This document shows positions 59,584-64,000 of a DNA stretch of 64,000 nucleotides, piece after piece (the first letter of the stretch is position 1; each line of letters starts with the position of its first letter). The stretch is from Methylophilus aquaticus (GTDB lineage Bacteria > Pseudomonadota > Gammaproteobacteria > Burkholderiales > Methylophilaceae). A model generated the notes under the pieces. That model was not told where the DNA came from and made no database searches. It saw nothing but the letters and a program-made list of their open reading frames with translations. The DNA lies in assembly GCF_030769565.1 (NCBI RefSeq), contig NZ_JAVCAP010000016.1:1-64000 (forward strand), in the 5' to 3' direction. Both the position numbers and the translations under genes were made by a program.

Positions 59584-60258
59584 CTATACGTTGGCGATTG
59601 CGACCTTGGCAATTGTGTCCGACGGTGGCAATTGTGTACTGGCAAATAGGGCCTGATATGCCTGACAACGTGCGGTAATATCAGGCGCCTGGAATACGTC
59701 GCTGATGACCGCCAGTGCCTGCGCTCCGGCTGCAATCAATGGGGAGGCATTGTCCAGCGTAATGCCGCCGATACCCACCAGCGGAATAAAGAGTGTTTGT
59801 ATTGCTTCAGTAAATAATTCGACACTCGCACGTGGCGCATGGGGTTTCGTCGGTGAGGGATAGCAGGCGCCAAAGGCAGCATAATCGGCACCATCAGCCT
59901 GGGCTTGCCGGGCGAGTGCCAGCTGGTTGTAGCATGAGCTGCCTATGATTTTATCTTTACCCAGCGCTGCTCTGGCATCTAAAACTGCGGCATCATGTTG
60001 ACCAACATGCACGCCGTCCGCATCCAGTCGTGCTGCCAGCGTCACATGGTCATTGATCAACAAAGGGATATTGGCCAAGCGGCATATCTTCAACAGCGCA
60101 CTGCCTTGTTCCAGTCGTAACGCCTCATCCGCTGTTTTGTGCCGGTATTGCACCAGCGCAGACCCGCCAGAAATAGCTAGTTTGACTTGTGCGCACAGCT
60201 TCTCGGTATCATCACAATCTGGTGTTACCAGATACAAACCGCTAATGTTGAATTTCAC
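59584..60258 (-). CDS. thiE: Thiamine-phosphate synthase
   Basis: Couples the thiazole and pyrimidine parts of thiamine. A 224-residue TIM barrel starting KFNISGLYLVTPD: QYRHKTADEALR, LLINDHVTLAARLDADGVHVGQHD, IGSSCYNQLALARQA, AAFGACYPSPTKP, VGIGGITLDNASPLIAAGA. I choose the GTG at 60258, overlapping the thiD end by 17 bases, with AAGG just upstream. Confidence 0.92.
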   Translation of the reverse strand: MKFNISGLYLVTPDCDDTEKLCAQVKLAISGGSALVQYRHKTADEALRLEQGSALLKICRLANIPLLINDHVTLAARLDADGVHVGQHDAAVLDARAALGKDKIIGSSCYNQLALARQAQADGADYAAFGACYPSPTKPHAPRASVELFTEAIQTLFIPLVGIGGITLDNASPLIAAGAQALAVISDVFQAPDITARCQAYQALFASTQLPPSDTIAKVAIANV

Positions 60259-61102
60259 TGGCCTTTTCCTGCACGTCATTTTCGCGTGCCCAGAAGAAAC
60301 GGTCAGGAATAAACTGCCCCATCCCCGGCCGGAAAGCATGACGCAGTGTTTGCCAAGTAAATTCCTGTGCCTCCTGCACGGCTTCTTCCATGCTCAAACC
60401 GTGGGCCAGACAGGCAGTTATCGCACTGGTCAGCGTACAGCCTGAGCCATGGTAACTGCCGGGCAGACGCTCCCAGTGGTAGTCTTTAATCAAGCCAGGC
60501 ATATTCTCTAACTGTATGCCGTAGAGGCTGTTGACCACATCATGCGAGCGTTCATGCGTGCCGGTGATCATCACATATTCGCTACCCATACCCAGCAAAC
60601 GCAAGGCACACTCTTCCAGTGAGCTGTGCTTCACTTCATCGCCCTCTTCATAATAAGCGAGGCGGCGGGCTTCAAGACTGTTGGGGGTGATCAGCGTGGC
60701 TTGCGGAAACAACAGCTCGCACATGGCAGCCTGCATTTCTTCATTGGAAAAATCATCGCCGCGGCCAGAGGCCAGAATGGGGTCGATAATCAAAGGCACA
60801 TCCGGATAATCCGCCACGATCTCGGCAATCACTGCAATATTTTCAATACTGCCCAGCAACCCCAGCTTGAACGCACTCACTGAAACATCTTCAAGAATGG
60901 TGCGCGCTTGGTCATTAATCCAGTCTGCATCTAGAGGCATGACACTTTCTACACCGACAGTGTCCTGCACGGTAATTCCGGTAATCACAGACAGCGGATA
61001 ACAGCCTATACTGGATAAGGCGAGAATATCTGCCTGAATTCCAGCCCCGCTGCTGGGGTCTGTGGCAGCAAACGTCAAAACGGTTGGGGGCGTGTTTGCC
61101 AT
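60242..61102 (-). CDS. thiD: Hydroxymethylpyrimidine / phosphomethylpyrimidine kinase
   Basis: Phosphorylates the thiamine pyrimidine twice. A 286-residue ribokinase-fold enzyme: LTFAATDPSSGAGIQADILALSSIGCYPLSVITGITVQDT, VPLIIDPILASGRGDDF, TLITPNSLEARRLA, PGSYHGSGCTLTSAITA. Upstream of thiE with overlap. No TPP riboswitch is seen upstream; the tRNA lies there instead. Confidence 0.94.
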   Translation of the reverse strand: MANTPPTVLTFAATDPSSGAGIQADILALSSIGCYPLSVITGITVQDTVGVESVMPLDADWINDQARTILEDVSVSAFKLGLLGSIENIAVIAEIVADYPDVPLIIDPILASGRGDDFSNEEMQAAMCELLFPQATLITPNSLEARRLAYYEEGDEVKHSSLEECALRLLGMGSEYVMITGTHERSHDVVNSLYGIQLENMPGLIKDYHWERLPGSYHGSGCTLTSAITACLAHGLSMEEAVQEAQEFTWQTLRHAFRPGMGQFIPDRFFWARENDVQEKASEIQH

Positions 61103-61113
61103 GAAATATCCTT

Positions 61114-61187
61114 TGGAGCGGCTGACGGGAATCGAACCCGCGTATCAAGCTTGGGAAGCTGGCGTTCTACCATTGAACTACAGCCGC
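61114..61187 (-). tRNA. tRNA-Gly (anticodon CCC)
   Basis: 74 bases including an encoded CCA. Acceptor stem GCGGCTG/CAGCCGC, D-arm TAGTTCAATGGTAGAAC, anticodon loop TTCCCAA (CCC), and T-arm GCGGG-TTCGATT-CCCGT. One mismatch in the anticodon stem. Reads glycine GGG codons. Confidence 0.93.
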
Positions 61188-61250
61188 GAATCGCCACTAT
61201 TTTACTTGGGCTGGCTCTGATTACAAAACTTATTTATGCGATTTAGTAAT

Positions 61251-61280
61251 AAAAAAGCCGGGAAAACTCCCGGCTTTTTT
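61251..61280. terminator. Bidirectional rho-independent terminator
   Basis: GCCGGGA-AAAC-TCCCGGC, a seven-pair stem with A and T runs on both sides. On the minus strand it ends the large exoprotein gene. Confidence 0.92.
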
Positions 61281-61293
61281 ATTCATACATTGG

Positions 61294-64000
61294 TTAAATA
61301 CAATTGGATGTCACGCCATTTGGCAGTTTCACACCAGAATTAAGAATAGGTGTACTGCCAAAACTGTCTTGATTTACCGGGCAAGCAACGGCATCAGGGT
61401 CCTCTTCATCACCGGCTGCTGGGTTCAATGAAACAATAGACATAATATTGAGAGCAGGATTGTTACCAATCAGTCCACCCAGCCCAGCGTCATCCCGTGG
61501 GGAAGGAATCTCTGTAATGCTGCCAGTGGCTGTTGAGGTGTTATTGATTGTGTAGCCATCAACTGTTCCAGCCAAAGGATTAAAGATTGCTTTACCTTCC
61601 TGCGTTTCAAAACTTACAACATAGGTGGCTGCAATAGGCTTGCCTGCCCCAATCGCAGGTGTATCAAATGTTGCCCCGGCAATCACCACTGGTGAGTTTT
61701 TAATTCGATCACCATCAATCAAACCGCTCAATGCCAATGTCAGGCCTGATGTATCGGTGACTACGTTGTTTCCATCGAATGGTTTCGTGGCTGTGCCACT
61801 CAGGCCCGCTGTTATCGTAGGAGATACCTGATGTACAAAGCCGTTACCGGTTCCCAGTAGTGAGCCCCCAAATGTGGTCCCATACTGTTTGTAATCATAG
61901 CTAGCTAATAAATTAGCCCCCTTCACATCATTTGTAGGGTCGCTGCTGTAAATGGTCCATTGACCACCTGCGCCTGTTGTAATGGTTGCATCAACATTGT
62001 TCTTGAAGTTAGCACCCGCTACCAATTGAACGGCATCTGCTGCCTGGCTTGTGGTTTGAATGTTGCCGTTAAGATTCAGATCAGCGCCGGCCTGTGCCAG
62101 AACCTTCCCACCTGTGCCTTGGTTCCCAGTTCCTGTTGCTGTCCCAGCCGATGTGTTAATTAGACCAAGATCAAGATTGGCTTTGGCGTTGATGTCCAGA
62201 TTGCCTGCATTGCCACCATTCCCAGTTCCACTTGCCAAGCCACCGCCTGTCAGGATTTCACCCGTAACGATATTACCAAGAGAAGATGTGATTGAAACAT
62301 TCCCACCATGTCCAGCATTTATATCTGGATTTGCACTGCTGCCAAAAGTACTAATATTGCCGACAGTGACTTCTCCAGCTTGGATAGTTACATCGCCACC
62401 GTTGACTGCTGTTGAGTTCAAGCCACTTTTATATGTTTCAATACCGGTAACAAGTTGTACAAGATTGGTTGCATTAATGACTACATTGCCACCTGCTGTT
62501 TTAATCAAATTGGAACCAATTACATTAACGCCGTTTAAATTAATCGCTCCTGTTTCTGTCCTCAAAAATCCAGTCACGTTTAAATTGCCTTGCGCGCTAT
62601 TATCAGCATCAGCGGTGAGTGTAATACTGTTTGAATTTTTGGTGCCAATATTTCCATTCACGGCAATATCATTGGTAGCACTCATTAAAACTGAACCAGC
62701 GTTTATATTGCCATTCACCACGATATCATTACCTGATTGCGCAACTACATCGCTAACTTGGCCATTAACACCTGATCCCGTTGCTACTCCTGCAATATTG
62801 GTAATCGCATTGGTGACCACGTCACCATTGGTCGACTGCAAATCAACTTTTCCTGCATTGCCGCCAGATTTGTTAACACCATTACCGTTGGCGCCGCTGG
62901 CATTAATAGTCCCCACGTTAATGGAATTTACAGCCGACACATTGATTGCCCCGGCACTTTTCCCGTCATTATCAACATTTGCACTGCCTGCCATTGTCAA
63001 AATAACACCTGTTTCAACCTTATCACCAGCAGATAGCGTGACATTGGCACCGAGATTATTCAAACCTCCACGTGTTGATATACTTCCGGTTTTGATATTG
63101 CTCACTGTGCTGGTAATGTCAACTTCGCCTGAAAGTGCGGAAACAGTAGAGCTTGTACCTGCGTTACCCGAGCTTGTGGTGATGTTGCCTGTGGTTACAT
63201 CATTCTTTGCAGTGATCGAAATGCTTCCGCCTTCACCGCCGCCGCCAGCGCTGTTTCCAGATGCTGAGCCAGTAGTAGAAATGTTGCCTAAACTAACGCT
63301 ACCATTGCTAGTTGAAATTTGGACGGATCCGCCATTAGCCCCTGAATTTACACCAATAGTAGTTCCATTGGCGTTGATGGCGCCAAGTGCAATGTTGCCA
63401 GTTGCATTAATTACGACATTTCCTGCATGACCCACAATCGGGTTGCCAGATGTGATTAATGCTCCAGCAGTTTGTTTTATATCGACTGCTGATAGATTGA
63501 TGCCGCCATAACCAATAATGCTAGCGCCTATATTAAGATTGCCGCTCCCCGAATTATCTGCGTCAGCTTTTAAATTCACCGTCCCAAAGTAGCCTGAGGT
63601 AATACCTGCATTCACATTAATATCATTACCCGCTTCCAGACGCACACTCCCTGAGAGATTGGTCATGTGCAGCGCGCTGTTGACATCGATATTGTTATTG
63701 GCCTGAAGGAACAACTCGCTAAAGCCGACCACATCGGAAACCTGAATGGTGGTCGTGAAGCCTGCGTTATCAGCGAAGGCAACGTCTGGAGTACCATTGG
63801 CATTATCTGTTGGGGAGGCTTGAGTGCTTGAGTCAAGTACAATATTCTCAGGGTCGAGCAGCACTTTACCGCCCAAGCCATTCTCAGCACCCACATTTAC
63901 CTTGCCAATAAATGCCAGATTTTGTTTACCGGAAACCTCTACAAAGCCACCATTACCACTGTTTGTACCACCCTGCGCAGAAATACTGCCGTAGTAACGC
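61294..64000 (-). CDS. Filamentous-haemagglutinin-like exoprotein (C-terminal part, runs off the window)
   Basis: At least 901 residues; the N-terminus lies beyond 64000. The first visible residues (YYGSISAQGGTNSGNGGFVEVSGK... LAFIGKVNVGAENGLGGKVLLDPENI) are typical of TpsA-type haemagglutinin-family proteins. Then come many beta-helix repeats of the type GNVSITSSLGNIVTGEILTGG, rich in Gly, Asn, Thr and Ser. Towards the end is a YDG-like domain (TKPFDGNNVVTDTSGLTLALSGLIDGDRI) and an Ala/Asp/Asn-rich tail. Probably secreted by two-partner secretion; the partner gene is not in the window. Confidence 0.85.
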   Translation of the reverse strand, partial: RYYGSISAQGGTNSGNGGFVEVSGKQNLAFIGKVNVGAENGLGGKVLLDPENIVLDSSTQASPTDNANGTPDVAFADNAGFTTTIQVSDVVGFSELFLQANNNIDVNSALHMTNLSGSVRLEAGNDINVNAGITSGYFGTVNLKADADNSGSGNLNIGASIIGYGGINLSAVDIKQTAGALITSGNPIVGHAGNVVINATGNIALGAINANGTTIGVNSGANGGSVQISTSNGSVSLGNISTTGSASGNSAGGGGEGGSISITAKNDVTTGNITTSSGNAGTSSTVSALSGEVDITSTVSNIKTGSISTRGGLNNLGANVTLSAGDKVETGVILTMAGSANVDNDGKSAGAINVSAVNSINVGTINASGANGNGVNKSGGNAGKVDLQSTNGDVVTNAITNIAGVATGSGVNGQVSDVVAQSGNDIVVNGNINAGSVLMSATNDIAVNGNIGTKNSNSITLTADADNSAQGNLNVTGFLRTETGAINLNGVNVIGSNLIKTAGGNVVINATNLVQLVTGIETYKSGLNSTAVNGGDVTIQAGEVTVGNISTFGSSANPDINAGHGGNVSITSSLGNIVTGEILTGGGLASGTGNGGNAGNLDINAKANLDLGLINTSAGTATGTGNQGTGGKVLAQAGADLNLNGNIQTTSQAADAVQLVAGANFKNNVDATITTGAGGQWTIYSSDPTNDVKGANLLASYDYKQYGTTFGGSLLGTGNGFVHQVSPTITAGLSGTATKPFDGNNVVTDTSGLTLALSGLIDGDRIKNSPVVIAGATFDTPAIGAGKPIAATYVVSFETQEGKAIFNPLAGTVDGYTINNTSTATGSITEIPSPRDDAGLGGLIGNNPALNIMSIVSLNPAAGDEEDPDAVACPVNQDSFGSTPILNSGVKLPNGVTSNCI

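Noticed and set aside
62060-63430. A 456-codon open frame on the plus strand
   Set aside because: It is the antisense of the repetitive haemagglutinin-like gene; its Pro/Leu/Val-rich composition is the expected mirror of Gly/Asn/Ser-rich repeats.

Overview
The window looks like chromosome of a betaproteobacterial methylotroph, most likely family Methylophilaceae (inference). The reasons are a lanthanide-type PQQ methanol dehydrogenase of the XoxF kind with its own cytochrome c, and a set of gene neighbourhoods usual for betaproteobacteria: accB-accC-prmA, metX-metW, hemA-prfA, rpe-gph-trpEGDC, thiD-thiE. Most of the sequence is ordinary housekeeping DNA with tight operons. Stop and start codons often overlap as TAATG or ATGA.

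Layout. 1-112 is the end of an IS3-family element. 143-11439 carries a DUF6445-type oxygenase-like protein, a porin, a degenerate GGDEF protein, mutY-asmA, uppP, and katG with a divergent oxyR. 11436-18708 is a minus-strand block: DUF3426 protein, prmA, accC, accB, aroQ, tlpA, dsbD, cutA. fxsA, a ferredoxin-reductase, a YidB-like gene, pyrE and exoA follow. From 22474 to 31544 there is a mobile region: an 8.5 kb rearranged Mu-like prophage remnant (about 22909-31398) sits inside a repeat element with terminal inverted repeats. The 5 bp sequence AGTGT is duplicated at the two junctions. The prophage keeps lysozyme (truncated), Rz with nested Rz1, terminase, portal, a MuF protein with an extra C-terminal domain, a tRNA-like structure and gene G.

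31632-37361 holds ampG and the methanol-oxidation locus: xoxF and a cytochrome c gene, read from a near-consensus sigma-54 promoter, with a divergent AcoR-type sigma-54 activator. 37395-46194 carries metW-metX, a HAD phosphatase, a sterol-desaturase-like protein, and prmC, an AlkC-like gene, a small periplasmic protein, prfA and hemA. On the plus strand 46456-53586 has rpe, gph, a newly recognised Trp-rich leader peptide with strong hairpins, trpE, trpG, trpD, a DUF3465 lipoprotein, trpC and hemB. A small GIY-YIG protein and an intact copy of the repeat element follow. The rest, on the minus strand, is a RluF-type pseudouridine synthase, a long MtgA-type transglycosylase, a 2Fe-2S ferredoxin, a TonB protein, mpl, thiE-thiD, tRNA-Gly(CCC) and the 3' part of a large filamentous-haemagglutinin-like exoprotein that runs off the window.

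The points most worth following are: the sigma-54/AcoR-like control of xoxF; the trp leader peptide; the prophage nested in the repeat element; the MuF protein with a nuclease-toxin-like tail; the tRNA-like structure between phage genes F and G; a 23-codon ORF with a strong ribosome site ahead of katG; and a decayed duplicate of the accC start between accB and accC. Functions are assigned by reading motifs by eye; no database search was run.
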